64,000 nucleotides of DNA from Streptomyces sp. NBC_01016 (GTDB lineage Bacteria > Actinomycetota > Actinomycetes > Streptomycetales > Streptomycetaceae). Where the stretch lies: contig NZ_JAPEOQ010000002.1 in NCBI RefSeq assembly GCF_026341035.1, positions 62,001 through 126,000 of the forward strand. Reading direction: 5' to 3'. A program made the position numbers and the translations under genes. Of this stretch, positions 8,859-17,691 are shown piece after piece; position 1 is the first letter of the stretch; every line of letters begins with the position of its first letter. The notes under the pieces were generated by a model. The model saw only the letters and a list, made by a program, of their open reading frames with translations. It made no database searches and had not been told where the DNA came from.

Positions 8859-9653
8859 CTACCAGATCGACTCGACCCACTCCGGGTGGTCGATGAACGG
8901 GTTGCGGTTGTGCTGGTAGGTGTCGTAGATGACCTCGTTGCGGTTCTGCTCGAAGGAGTCCGGCGGGTCCTCGTCGCTCCACTTCTTCAGGACCGACAGC
9001 TTGCCGATGTTCGGCGCGCTGCCGTTGTCCACGGAGTCGTTGGGCTCGAGGTCGGCGAAGGAGTCGTCGCCTTCGTAGCGGACCGCCATGTAGAGGATCA
9101 TCCGCGCGACGTCGCCCTTGACGGCGTCGCGCGGCTCGAACGAGTCGGAGTCCGTGAGGCTGCCGCCGCCGTTCGCGACCGCGCTGCCGCCCGCGTCGAA
9201 GTCCTTGTTGCCCCGGATCGAGTTGACCGTGACGTCCTCGGGGCGCAGATGGTGCAGGTCCGTGCCGGGGCCCGTCGCGGTGCCGAAGTCGCCGTGCGAC
9301 TTGGCCCAGACGTGCTCGCGGTTCCAGTCGCCGCTGTCACCGCCGTTCGCCGACTTCGCGCGTGAGGTGCCGCTGTAGAGCAGGATCACGTTGGAGCTGT
9401 TGGCCGGGTCCTGGTCGGTGGCCTTCAGGGCGTCCCAGACCGCGTCGTAGGAGAGCTTCGTCTGGTCGCTGATGATCGTGTGCAGCGCGCTCTTGAGGGC
9501 GGTGCCGGTCTTGCCTTCCGCGTCTTGGTAGTAGGTGTCGTCGTACGCGGCGGTCGGGCTTGCTGTTGCCGTTGCCGTCGCTGTGGGGAGGGCGACGGCG
9601 GCCAGTACGGCCGCGGTGGTGAGGGCGAAGGTGCGTATGTGGATTCCGGGCAT
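8859..9653 (-). CDS. Secreted endonuclease I family protein
   Basis: A 264-residue exported nuclease. A Sec signal peptide (basic start, then hydrophobic Ala/Val run, cleavage near residue 33) precedes a domain of the endonuclease I family. The signature NREHVWAKSHG, followed by DLHHLRPED and NSIRGNKDFD, gives the beta-beta-alpha metal site of non-specific DNases. Two hundred and sixty residues is usual for the actinobacterial form. It probably degrades extracellular DNA for nutrients. It is transcribed alone, and a strong hairpin lies between it and the upstream gene. Ends convergent with the LysR gene. Confidence 0.85.
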   Translation of the reverse strand: MPGIHIRTFALTTAAVLAAVALPTATATATASPTAAYDDTYYQDAEGKTGTALKSALHTIISDQTKLSYDAVWDALKATDQDPANSSNVILLYSGTSRAKSANGGDSGDWNREHVWAKSHGDFGTATGPGTDLHHLRPEDVTVNSIRGNKDFDAGGSAVANGGGSLTDSDSFEPRDAVKGDVARMILYMAVRYEGDDSFADLEPNDSVDNGSAPNIGKLSVLKKWSDEDPPDSFEQNRNEVIYDTYQHNRNPFIDHPEWVESIW

Positions 9654-9754
9654 GTGGGGTGTCCGTCCGTTCTACGCGGGTTGATTGGGTGGAACGGAGC
9701 GTGACATGAACACGTATGGATTGGGTGAATGCCGGGCGTCGATTGTGTGACGAC

Positions 9755-9785
9755 AAAGGCCCCTGACTGGATGTCAGGGGCCTTT
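9755..9785 (-). terminator. Strong hairpin terminator after the GT39 gene
   Basis: A perfect 13-bp stem (AAAGGCCCCTGAC with its complement) closes a 5-base loop TGGAT. On the minus strand it follows the glycosyltransferase stop at 9808 by about 22 bases and ends in a short T run (GGCCTTT), so it should end that transcript before the nuclease gene. The symmetric A/T ends allow function in both directions. Confidence 0.85.
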
Positions 9786-9807
9786 GGGGTGGAGGGAGTT
9801 ACGGGGT

Positions 9808-12087
9808 TCAGTTCACGTCGGACGCGTCCAGGCGGTACAGCGACGAGGACGAGGACGAGGACGAAGAGGAGCTGTCCGAGCTCTTGGAGCTCTTGGTGTA
9901 CTCGCTCTCCTTCACCGCCGTGCCGTGCTTCTTCACCCACTTGGTGACCGCGGAGCTGACGTCGTTGCTGCCGCCCATGGGGCCGCCCATGCCGCTCTCG
10001 CCGACCTGGATGTAGTGCAACTGGCCGCTCTTGACCAGCTTCTTGAGCTTGGCGACGGTCATGCCCTTGTCGGAGCCGGTGAAGCCGTACATCGAGATGA
10101 CGGGCTTCTTCGTGCTCAGGATGACCTGCGCGGCGGACTGCGAATTGGACACCGCGAGCAGCCACTTGGCGCCGTCCTGGTGCTTCTCCAGGTACTTGAT
10201 CAGGTCGCTGGAGACGTTGCCGCCCATGCCACCGCCGCCCATGCCGCCGCGTGTGGCTCCGCCGCGTTGACCGGACTCCTGCTTACCGGAGCCGGACTCC
10301 TGCTTGCCGGAGCCCTGGCCACCCGGCATCTCGCCGCCACCCGGCATGCCGCCGCCCTGCTCGGAACCGCCCTGCTGGGAGCCGCCACCCGGGAAGCCGC
10401 CCTCGGGCGCCTGACCGCCACCGGGCGCCCCACCGCCACCGGGCATCTCACCGCCCCCCTGCTGGGAGCCGCCCCGCTGCTGTCCGCCGCCCGGCATCTC
10501 GCCGCCGCCGGGGAAGCCGCCGCGGCCACCGCCGCCGCCCCCGCCGGGACCACCCATGCCGCCACCCGTGGAGGGCCCGGCCGTCGGGTTCGAACCGCCC
10601 ATGCCGCCGCCACCGCCGGAGGAGGAGAACGTCGTCGCGGAGGCGTACGCCGCCGGACCCGCCACCGACGCGACGACCGCGGCCGACACCGCCACGGCGA
10701 GCAGCCGCAGCTTCCGGCCCGTCGACGTACGGAAGACCAGCAGACCCGCGATCGCGAGCGCCATGACGACGGCGATCACCGGCCACAGCCAGCTGTTCCA
10801 GCCGGAGGCGCGCCGCAGCAGCACCGCCGACCAGATCCCGGTCACGGCGAGCGCGACCGGCAGCACCCACGCCCACCGCTTGTCCGTACGGAAGGCGCGC
10901 AGCAGCATCACGCCGCCACCGCCGCACAGCGCCGCGATGCCGGGGGCGACGGCGGTCGTGTAGTACGGGTGCATGGTGCCTTCGGCCGTGGCGAAGGTGA
11001 CGTAGTGCAGGAGCAGCCAGCCGCCCCACAGCACGAGCGCGGCGCGGGTGAGGTCGGTGCGCCTGGCGCGGCCGCACAGCACCAGACCACCGACGAGCGC
11101 GATCGCCGCGAACGGGATCAGCCAGGAGATCTGGCCGCCGAGCGTGTCGTTGAAGAGCCGGCCGAGGCCCGCGGTCCCGGAGAAGCCGCCGCCTCCGCCG
11201 CCACCGCCCCCGCCGTTGCCCTCGCCGCCGAGGATCCGGCCGAAGCCGTTGTAGCCCATGATCAGGTCCCAGGCGGAGCCGTCCGTCGAGCCGCCGATGT
11301 AGGGGCGGCTGTCGGCCGGTACGAGGGAGACGGCCGTCGCCCACCAGAGGCTGGAGACGGCGAGCACCACGGCGGCGAGCACCAGGTTGCGGACCTTCTT
11401 CGCCCAGCCGAGGTCGGACGCGTACACGTACACGGCGAACACCACAGGCAGCGCGATGTAGCCCTGCAGCATCTTGGTGTTGAAGGCCAGACCGAAGCAC
11501 GCCGCGGAGGCGAGCAGCGGGAGCAGCCTGCCGTTGCGGGTGGCGCGCAGCGCGAGGGCCGCGCCGCCCACCATCAGGAGCACCAGGAGGGTGTCCGGGT
11601 TGTTGTCCCGGTTGATGGCGACCGTGATCGGGGTCAGGGCGAGGACGAGGGCGGCGATGATCGCCGCCGCGTGGCCCCAGACCCGCTTCACGGAGGAGTG
11701 CAGGATCCAGATCGAGCCGAGCCCGGCGGCGACCTGCGGCAGCATCATCTGCCAGGTGCCGAAGCCGAAGATCCGGCAGGACAGGCTCATCACCATCAAC
11801 GAGAACGGCGGCTTGTCCACCGTCAGGAAGCTGCCCGCGTCGATGGAGCCGAAGAACCAGGCCTTCCAGCTCTGCGTGCCGCTGTAGATCGCGGCGCTGT
11901 AGAAGCTGTTGAGGCTGCCCGACGACAGGTTCCAGGAGTACAGCACCCCGGCGAGCACGAGGATCGCGAGCAGCGCCGGCAGCGACCAGCGCGGCGTGCG
12001 GCGCACGCCCGGCTGGTCCACCGGCGGTGGGGGTGCGGGTGCGTGGGAATGCGATTCGGTCAAGGAGGTCACCACTGCACGGTGCAC
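9808..12087 (-). CDS. GT39/ArnT-like membrane glycosyltransferase with long Gly-rich segment
   Basis: A 759-residue polytopic protein. Residues 1-470 form the membrane core with about 11 helices and family-type motifs (DKPPFS near 91, MHPYYTTAVAPG near 372), like the YkcB-type relatives of ArnT/PMT that use polyprenyl-phosphate sugars to modify cell-surface molecules. Two Gly-rich insertions occur: a run of ten Gly near 292-301 and a low-complexity segment, 491-623, built from repeated PGGG, GGEMPGG and SQQGG units. A folded C-terminal domain (624-735) holds KPVISMYGFTGSD, and the protein ends in a run of eleven serines. The start is uncertain: GTG codons 12 and 15 bases downstream of ATG 12087 are alternatives. 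Sugar and acceptor unknown. Confidence 0.82.
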   Translation of the reverse strand: MHRAVVTSLTESHSHAPAPPPPVDQPGVRRTPRWSLPALLAILVLAGVLYSWNLSSGSLNSFYSAAIYSGTQSWKAWFFGSIDAGSFLTVDKPPFSLMVMSLSCRIFGFGTWQMMLPQVAAGLGSIWILHSSVKRVWGHAAAIIAALVLALTPITVAINRDNNPDTLLVLLMVGGAALALRATRNGRLLPLLASAACFGLAFNTKMLQGYIALPVVFAVYVYASDLGWAKKVRNLVLAAVVLAVSSLWWATAVSLVPADSRPYIGGSTDGSAWDLIMGYNGFGRILGGEGNGGGGGGGGGGFSGTAGLGRLFNDTLGGQISWLIPFAAIALVGGLVLCGRARRTDLTRAALVLWGGWLLLHYVTFATAEGTMHPYYTTAVAPGIAALCGGGGVMLLRAFRTDKRWAWVLPVALAVTGIWSAVLLRRASGWNSWLWPVIAVVMALAIAGLLVFRTSTGRKLRLLAVAVSAAVVASVAGPAAYASATTFSSSGGGGGMGGSNPTAGPSTGGGMGGPGGGGGGGRGGFPGGGEMPGGGQQRGGSQQGGGEMPGGGGAPGGGQAPEGGFPGGGSQQGGSEQGGGMPGGGEMPGGQGSGKQESGSGKQESGQRGGATRGGMGGGGMGGNVSSDLIKYLEKHQDGAKWLLAVSNSQSAAQVILSTKKPVISMYGFTGSDKGMTVAKLKKLVKSGQLHYIQVGESGMGGPMGGSNDVSSAVTKWVKKHGTAVKESEYTKSSKSSDSSSSSSSSSSSLYRLDASDVN

Positions 12088-12166
12088 GGCCCCGGTGGGG
12101 GCGGGCTGTGGTGAAGCTGGGTGTCACCTGTGGATGCGGACCGGACATCGGTTCGCGCACCGCATC

Positions 12167-12209
12167 GTTCAGGACAAGTCCGCCCACACCGTTCAGCGAA
12201 AGTCCGCCC
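12167..12209. promoter_or_regulatory. Imperfect 24-bp direct repeats between GT39 and phytase-like genes
   Basis: GTTCAGGACAAGTCCGCCC (12167) recurs as GTTCAGCGAAAGTCCGCCC (12191), a 24-base period, in the 154-base divergent gap. GTTCA-headed direct repeats recall PhoP boxes of Streptomyces, but those are 11-base units placed end to end, so the match is only partial. They end 32 bases before the phytase-like ATG. Confidence 0.4.
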
Positions 12210-12241
12210 GGGCGTCGCCAACCGCGCTCTACGGTGACCCC

Positions 12242-13267
12242 ATGTCGCGCAGATCAGTACGCTCCGTGCTCGCCCTCGTCGCCGTGTCGGCCGCCTGTCT
12301 GACCGTCTCCGGACCGGCGCACGCCACCGGGGCGGCGGGGAACTGCTCCCCGACCGTGTCGATCACCGGCTACTCCGACGCCCTCGACAAGACGACGTAC
12401 GACGGCACCTTCGTCGGCAACATCTCCGCGCTCGCCACCGACCGGGGCGGGCGCCTCGCCGCGCTGTCCGACCGCTCGTCCCTGTTCACGCTGGACGGGC
12501 GCACGCTCGCGCCCCGCTCCGTGGCGCCGCTCGCCGACGAGAAGGGGGCCGCGCTCGACTCCGAGGGACTGGTCGTCGACCGCGACGGCACCTACCTCGT
12601 CACCTCCGAGACCGAGCCCTCGATCCGCCGCTACGACCGGACGGGCGCCCGCATCCTCGACCGCCTCCCGGTCCCCGCCCGGCTCCGGGACCGGGCCACG
12701 GCCAACGCCTCCTTCGAGGGCCTGACCCTGCTGCCCGGCGGCCGGACCCTCCTCGCGTCCATGGAGTCCCCGCTCACCGGAGACGGCGTCAACCGGCTCC
12801 AGACCTGGCGGCGCACGCCCACAGGCTCCTTCGCGCCCGCCGCCCAGTACGGCTACCGCGCCGACGCGAACCTCGGCATCTCCGAGGTCACCGCCGCCCC
12901 CGACGGCCGCCTCCTCGTCCTGGAACGCGGCTTCACCAGCGGCGTCGGCAACACGATCCGGCTGTACGCCGCCGAGCTCCGCGGCGCCACCGACGTCTTT
13001 GGCCGCGACACCCTCAACGGCTCCGAACCCGGCGTCCGCCTCGCCCACAAGACGCTCCTCGCCGACCTGGCGAACTGCCCGTCGCTCGGCGCCCCCGCCC
13101 ACCAGCCCCAGCCCAACCCGCTGCTCGACAACGTCGAGGCGATGACGGTCACGGGGTCCACGGGCCGCGGCCCGCACGGCGCCCTCCGCCTGCTCCTCGC
13201 GAGCGACGACAACCAGAGCGCGAACCAGATCACCCGCTTCTACTCACTGACCGTATCCGCGCACTGA
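12242..13267 (+). CDS. Secreted esterase-like phytase family protein
   Basis: A 341-residue exported protein. A signal peptide (MSRRSVRSVLALVAVSAA, Ala-rich to about residue 28) precedes a beta-propeller-like domain of the 'esterase-like activity of phytase' family. Visible family features are the early DGTFVGNISALA, the repeated DRGGRLAAL/ALSDRSSLF strands, SEGLVVDRDGTYLVTSE, NASFEGLTLLPGG and LLDNVEAMTV near the end. The family covers extracellular phosphoesterases whose substrates are poorly defined. A TACGGT hexamer lies six bases before the ATG with no Shine-Dalgarno, suggesting a leaderless transcript. Divergent from the GT39 gene, with direct repeats between. Confidence 0.82.
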   Translation: MSRRSVRSVLALVAVSAACLTVSGPAHATGAAGNCSPTVSITGYSDALDKTTYDGTFVGNISALATDRGGRLAALSDRSSLFTLDGRTLAPRSVAPLADEKGAALDSEGLVVDRDGTYLVTSETEPSIRRYDRTGARILDRLPVPARLRDRATANASFEGLTLLPGGRTLLASMESPLTGDGVNRLQTWRRTPTGSFAPAAQYGYRADANLGISEVTAAPDGRLLVLERGFTSGVGNTIRLYAAELRGATDVFGRDTLNGSEPGVRLAHKTLLADLANCPSLGAPAHQPQPNPLLDNVEAMTVTGSTGRGPHGALRLLLASDDNQSANQITRFYSLTVSAH

Positions 13268-13366
13268 CGCGTACGGATTGTTGCAGCGGGATGAAATCCG
13301 ATCCCGCTCGCGTTGGCCCTTCGGCAGCTCAGGGCGAGAGGTCAGGCGAGCGGGAGGCGGCACGGA

Positions 13367-16300
13367 GTGGCGGAACAACGGGGCTGGGCGAAACGACTCG
13401 CGGGATACGCATGGCGCCATCCCAAGGACGTCGTTCTCGCGCTCGGGGCCTCGCTCGGCGGCATGGGCGTCATGGCGCTCGTCCCGCTGATCACGAAGGT
13501 GATCATCGACGACGTGATCGGGAACCACTCCCGGTCCATGGCTGTGTGGGCGGGCGCGCTCATAGGCGCGGCCGTCGTCGTCTACGTCCTCGCGTTCGTC
13601 CGCCGCTACTACGGCGGCCGGCTCGCCCTCGACGTCCAGCACGATCTGCGCACCGAGATGCACGGGTCGATCACCCGGCTCGACGGCCGGCGCCAGGACG
13701 AGCTGTCGACCGGGCAGGTCGTGGGCCGCGCCACCAGTGACCTCCAGCTGATCCAGAGCCTGCTCTTCATGCTCCCGATGACCATCGGGAACGTGCTGCT
13801 CTTCGTCATCTCCCTGGTGATCATGGCGTGGCTCTCGCCGCCGCTGACCCTGGTCGCGCTCGCCGTCGCCCCCGCCATCTGGTTCATCGCCAAGCGCAGC
13901 CGCGCCCGGCTGCACCCCGCCACCTGGTACGCGCAGGCGCAGGCCGCCGCGGTGGCCGGTGTCGTCGACGGGTCCGTGAGCGGCGTCCGCGTCGTGAAGG
14001 GGTTCGGGCAGGAGGAGCAGGAGACCGGGAAGCTCAAGACGGTCGGCCGCAGGCTCTTCGCGGGGCGGCTTCGCACCGTCCGGCTGAACTCGAAGTACAC
14101 CCCGGCGCTCCAGGCCGTGCCCGCCCTCGGGCAGGTCGCCATGCTGGCCCTCGGCGGCTGGCTCGCGGTGCACGGACAGGTCACGCTCGGCACGTTCGTC
14201 GCGTTCTCCTCGTACCTCGCCCAGCTCGTCGGGCCCGTCCGGATGCTCGCGGTCGTCCTCACCGTCGGGCAGCAGGCCCGCGCCGGTGTCGAGCGCGTCC
14301 TCGAACTGATCGACACCGAGCCGAGCATCGAGGACGGCACGAAGGAACTGCCCGCGGACGCCCCCGCGACCGTCGAGTTCGACGATGTGTCCTTCACGTA
14401 CTCGGACGCCGAACACGCCGTCCTCGACGGCCTCTCCCTGGAGATCAGGGCCGGTGAGACCCTCGCCGTCGTCGGCTCCTCCGGCTCCGGCAAGTCCACC
14501 GTCTCGCTGCTGCTCCCGCGCTTCTACGACGTCACGCACGGCGCCGTCCTCGTCGGCGGCCACGACGTGCGCGAGCTGACGACGGCGTCCCTGCGCTCCG
14601 CGATCGGGCTCGTGCCGGAGGACTCGTTCCTGTTCTCCGACTCCGTGGGCACCAACATCGCGTACGGCACCCCGGGAGCGACGCAGGAGCAGATCGAGAC
14701 GGCCGCGCGCGCCGCGCAGGCCCACGAGTTCATCAGCGCGCTGCCCGAGGGCTACGACACCAAGGTCGGCGAGCACGGCCTCACCCTCTCCGGCGGCCAG
14801 CGCCAGCGCGTCGCGCTCGCCCGCGCCATCCTCACCGACCCCCGCCTCCTCGTCCTCGACGACGCGACGTCCGCCGTGGACGCCCGCGTCGAGCACGAGA
14901 TCCACGAGGCGCTTGCACACGTGATGGCGGGCCGTACGACGCTGCTCATCGCGCACCGCCGCTCCACCCTCGGCCTCGCCGACCGGATCGCCGTGCTCGA
15001 CGGCGGGCGGCTCGCCGCGATCGGCACGCACGAGGAGCTGGAGGCGGGCTCGCCGCTGTACCGGCGCCTGCTCACCGACCCCGACGAGCTGGGCGGGGTG
15101 TCGCCGGGACACACCGCTCCCGCCGCGGGGGAGCCGGTGGAGGACACCTCCGTACGGGACGAACTCGACGCGGAGTTCGACGCCGAACGCGGCGTCACCC
15201 CCAGGCTGTGGACGGGCGACCGCGAGCCGCGGGACGCCGCGCTCGCCGGAACGCCCGCGACGCCGGAACTCCTCGCGCAGGTCGACGCGCTGCCGCCGGC
15301 CACCGACACCCCCGACGTCGACGAGACGCGGGCCGTCGCGGCCGAGGAGTCGTACGGTCTGCGCCGGCTGCTGCGCGGCTTCCGGGCGCCGCTGCTGATC
15401 AGCCTCGCGCTCGTCGCCGTCGACGCGGGCATGGGCCTGCTGCTGCCGATCCTCATCCGGCACGGCATCGACGAGGGCGTCTCGCAGCTCGCGATCGGCG
15501 CGGTGTGGACGGCGGCCGCGCTGGGCCTCGTCGCGGTGCTCGTGCAGTGGACCGCGCAGTTCGGCGAGACGCGGATGACGGGACGGACCGGCGAGCGGGT
15601 CCTGTACTCGCTCCGCCTGAAGATCTTCTCCCAGCTCCAGCGGCTCGGACTCGACTTCTACGAGCGGGAGTTGACGGGTCGCATCATGACCCGGATGACC
15701 ACCGACGTGGACGCCCTGTCGACGTTCCTCCAAACCGGGCTCGTCACCGCGTTCGTCTCCCTCGTCACGTTCTTCGGCATCATGGTCGCGCTCCTCGTGA
15801 TCGACGTACAGCTCGCGCTCGTCGTCTTCGCGACGCTGCCGCCGCTGATCATCGGGACGTTCTTCTTCCGGCGCTCCAGCGTCAAGGCGTACGAGCTGGC
15901 GCGCGAGCGGATCTCCGTCGTGAACGCCGACCTTCAGGAGTCGGTGGCCGGGCTGCGGATCGTGCAGGCCTTCCGGCGCGAGAAGGACGGCGCCGAGAAG
16001 TTCGCCGCGGGCAGCGCCAGTTACCGCAAGGCGCGCATCCGCGGCCAGTGGCTGATCTCCGTGTACTTCCCGTTCGTGCAGCTCCTGTCGGCCGTGGCGA
16101 CGGTGTCCGTCCTCGCGGTGGGCGCGCACCGGATCGACGCGGGCACGCTCACGACCGGCGCCCTGGTCGCGTATCTCCTCTACATCGACCTGTTCTTCGC
16201 GCCCGTGCAGCAGCTGTCCCAGGTCTTCGACGGCTACCAGCAGGCCACCGTCTCGCTCGGCCGCATCCAGGAACTGCTGCGCGAGCCGACGTCGACGAAG

Positions 16301-17104
16301 AACGCCGAGCGCCCCCGCGACGTACCGTCGCTGCGCGGCGAGATCGCCTTCGAGGACGTCGACTTCGCGTACGGGTCCGCCGACCGGCCGGAGGTGGCGC
16401 TGAGCGGCGTACGGCTGCGCATCCCCGCCGGGCAGACCGTCGCGTTCGTCGGCGAGACCGGCGCGGGCAAGTCGACCCTCGTCAAGCTCGTCGCCCGGTT
16501 CTACGACCCGACGGGCGGCCGGGTCACCGCAGACGGCATCGACCTGCGCGAACTCGACCTCACCGGCTACCGGCACCGGCTCGGCGTCGTCCCGCAGGAG
16601 GCCTACCTCTTCCCCGGCACGGTCCGCGACGCCATCGCCTACGGGCGGCCCGACGCGAGCGACGCCGAGGTGGAGGCGGCGGCCCGGGCGGTCGGCGCGC
16701 ACGAGATGATCGCGACGCTCGACGGCGGCTACCTCCACGAGGTCGCCGAGCGCGGCCGCAACCTCTCCGCGGGGCAGCGCCAGTTGATCGCCCTGGCCCG
16801 CGCCGAACTCGTCGACCCGGACATCCTCCTGCTCGACGAGGCGACCGCCGCCCTCGACCTCGCCACCGAGGCCCAGGTCAACCAGGCCACGGACCGCATC
16901 TCCGGCAAGCGCACCACCCTGGTCGTCGCCCACCGTCTGACGACGGCGGCCCGCGCGGACCGGGTGGTCGTGATGGACCACGGCCGCGTCGCGGAGGACG
17001 GAACCCACGACGAGCTGCTCGAACTGGGCGGGAAGTACGCCGCGTTGTGGCAGACGTTCCTGGGGGAGCCGGTGGAGGCCGACGAGGTCAGCTCTTCGAC
17101 GTGA
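13367..17104 (+). CDS. Fused two-module ABC exporter (TMD-NBD-TMD-NBD)
   Basis: A 1245-residue single-chain ABC exporter equal to two MsbA-like half transporters. Module 1 has a six-helix domain (about 20-330) and an ATPase with Walker A GSSGSGKST (about 368), LSGGQ (about 473) and Walker B LLVLDDATS, in which Asp replaces the catalytic Glu. A linker of about 90 charged residues follows. Module 2 has its membrane domain from about 665, Walker A GETGAGKST (about 1028), an altered signature LSAGQ (about 1132) and canonical LLLLDEATA. One ATP site is therefore degenerate and one consensus, as in heterodimeric exporters. GTG 13367 is chosen because GGGAGG lies nine bases ahead. It should export a lipid, drug or peptide; substrate unknown. 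Confidence 0.9.
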   Translation: MAEQRGWAKRLAGYAWRHPKDVVLALGASLGGMGVMALVPLITKVIIDDVIGNHSRSMAVWAGALIGAAVVVYVLAFVRRYYGGRLALDVQHDLRTEMHGSITRLDGRRQDELSTGQVVGRATSDLQLIQSLLFMLPMTIGNVLLFVISLVIMAWLSPPLTLVALAVAPAIWFIAKRSRARLHPATWYAQAQAAAVAGVVDGSVSGVRVVKGFGQEEQETGKLKTVGRRLFAGRLRTVRLNSKYTPALQAVPALGQVAMLALGGWLAVHGQVTLGTFVAFSSYLAQLVGPVRMLAVVLTVGQQARAGVERVLELIDTEPSIEDGTKELPADAPATVEFDDVSFTYSDAEHAVLDGLSLEIRAGETLAVVGSSGSGKSTVSLLLPRFYDVTHGAVLVGGHDVRELTTASLRSAIGLVPEDSFLFSDSVGTNIAYGTPGATQEQIETAARAAQAHEFISALPEGYDTKVGEHGLTLSGGQRQRVALARAILTDPRLLVLDDATSAVDARVEHEIHEALAHVMAGRTTLLIAHRRSTLGLADRIAVLDGGRLAAIGTHEELEAGSPLYRRLLTDPDELGGVSPGHTAPAAGEPVEDTSVRDELDAEFDAERGVTPRLWTGDREPRDAALAGTPATPELLAQVDALPPATDTPDVDETRAVAAEESYGLRRLLRGFRAPLLISLALVAVDAGMGLLLPILIRHGIDEGVSQLAIGAVWTAAALGLVAVLVQWTAQFGETRMTGRTGERVLYSLRLKIFSQLQRLGLDFYERELTGRIMTRMTTDVDALSTFLQTGLVTAFVSLVTFFGIMVALLVIDVQLALVVFATLPPLIIGTFFFRRSSVKAYELARERISVVNADLQESVAGLRIVQAFRREKDGAEKFAAGSASYRKARIRGQWLISVYFPFVQLLSAVATVSVLAVGAHRIDAGTLTTGALVAYLLYIDLFFAPVQQLSQVFDGYQQATVSLGRIQELLREPTSTKNAERPRDVPSLRGEIAFEDVDFAYGSADRPEVALSGVRLRIPAGQTVAFVGETGAGKSTLVKLVARFYDPTGGRVTADGIDLRELDLTGYRHRLGVVPQEAYLFPGTVRDAIAYGRPDASDAEVEAAARAVGAHEMIATLDGGYLHEVAERGRNLSAGQRQLIALARAELVDPDILLLDEATAALDLATEAQVNQATDRISGKRTTLVVAHRLTTAARADRVVVMDHGRVAEDGTHDELLELGGKYAALWQTFLGEPVEADEVSSST

Positions 17105-17210
17105 TGCCGGAGATCACACGGTCGGCGGCGGTGTCGGCACGCAACCGCCCCGCCCGTCTGTCGCGTCAGTTCATCAGTACGCTGGTGCGGATGTGACGGG
17201 AGGGGCTGCG

Positions 17211-17636
17211 GTGCGCGGACAAGGGCTCGGTGAGGGCGGCATACGCACGCCGCGCGGGCCACGCCGGGGGCTCGCGTCGGCGCTGTCCGTCCTGGTCGCC
17301 GCGGCCCTCCTGGTCCTCGGCGGGCCCACGGTCACCGGAGCCCAGGCCGCCTCGCTGTGCGGCGGACACCACGTCCGCACCCTGCGCTTCGAGACCGGCC
17401 GCACGGTCCTCTACAAGAACAACGGCTACGTCTGCGCCGTCACCTACGCCAAGCACACCGGCGCCCGCCGCACCATGACCGTGAGCGTCCAGGCCCGCGG
17501 CAACCGGGCCGTCGCTGACAAGGGCCGCTACACCCGGCACGCGGGCCCGGTCACCGTGCACGCCGGACACCGCTGTGTCCGGGTGAAGGGCTCCGTGGGT
17601 ACGAAGTCGGTGCGCACCGGCTGGACCCTGTGCTGA
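17211..17636 (+). CDS. Small secreted protein, unknown function
   Basis: A 141-residue protein with an N-terminal export signal (Arg-rich start, then ALSVLVAAALLVLGG, cleavage near AQAAS). The mature part of about 95 residues has four cysteines (SLCGG, VCAVT, RCVRV and the final residue), likely two disulfides, and is rich in Thr, Val and Arg. GTG 17211 follows GGGAGGGG at the right distance; GTG 17193 is an alternative without one. I recognise similar short extracellular proteins in Streptomyces (KNNGYVCAVTYAK) but no function is known. Stands alone between the ABC exporter and a convergent lipoprotein. Confidence 0.65.
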   Translation: MRGQGLGEGGIRTPRGPRRGLASALSVLVAAALLVLGGPTVTGAQAASLCGGHHVRTLRFETGRTVLYKNNGYVCAVTYAKHTGARRTMTVSVQARGNRAVADKGRYTRHAGPVTVHAGHRCVRVKGSVGTKSVRTGWTLC

Positions 17637-17691
17637 ACCGGGGCCCAGGACCGTGCGCGGCGGTGCCTGGCGGCAGGCCGAGGAGGCGCGC

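Noticed and set aside
10240..10560. CRISPR-like or minisatellite array
   Set aside because: The repeats are in frame in the GT39 gene and encode Gly-rich units of variable length; there are no regular spacers.
13244..17008. 1254-codon open frame on the minus strand
   Set aside because: It is the exact antisense of the ABC exporter. Its product is Arg/Asp/Val-rich without domains, as expected from GC-rich codon bias.
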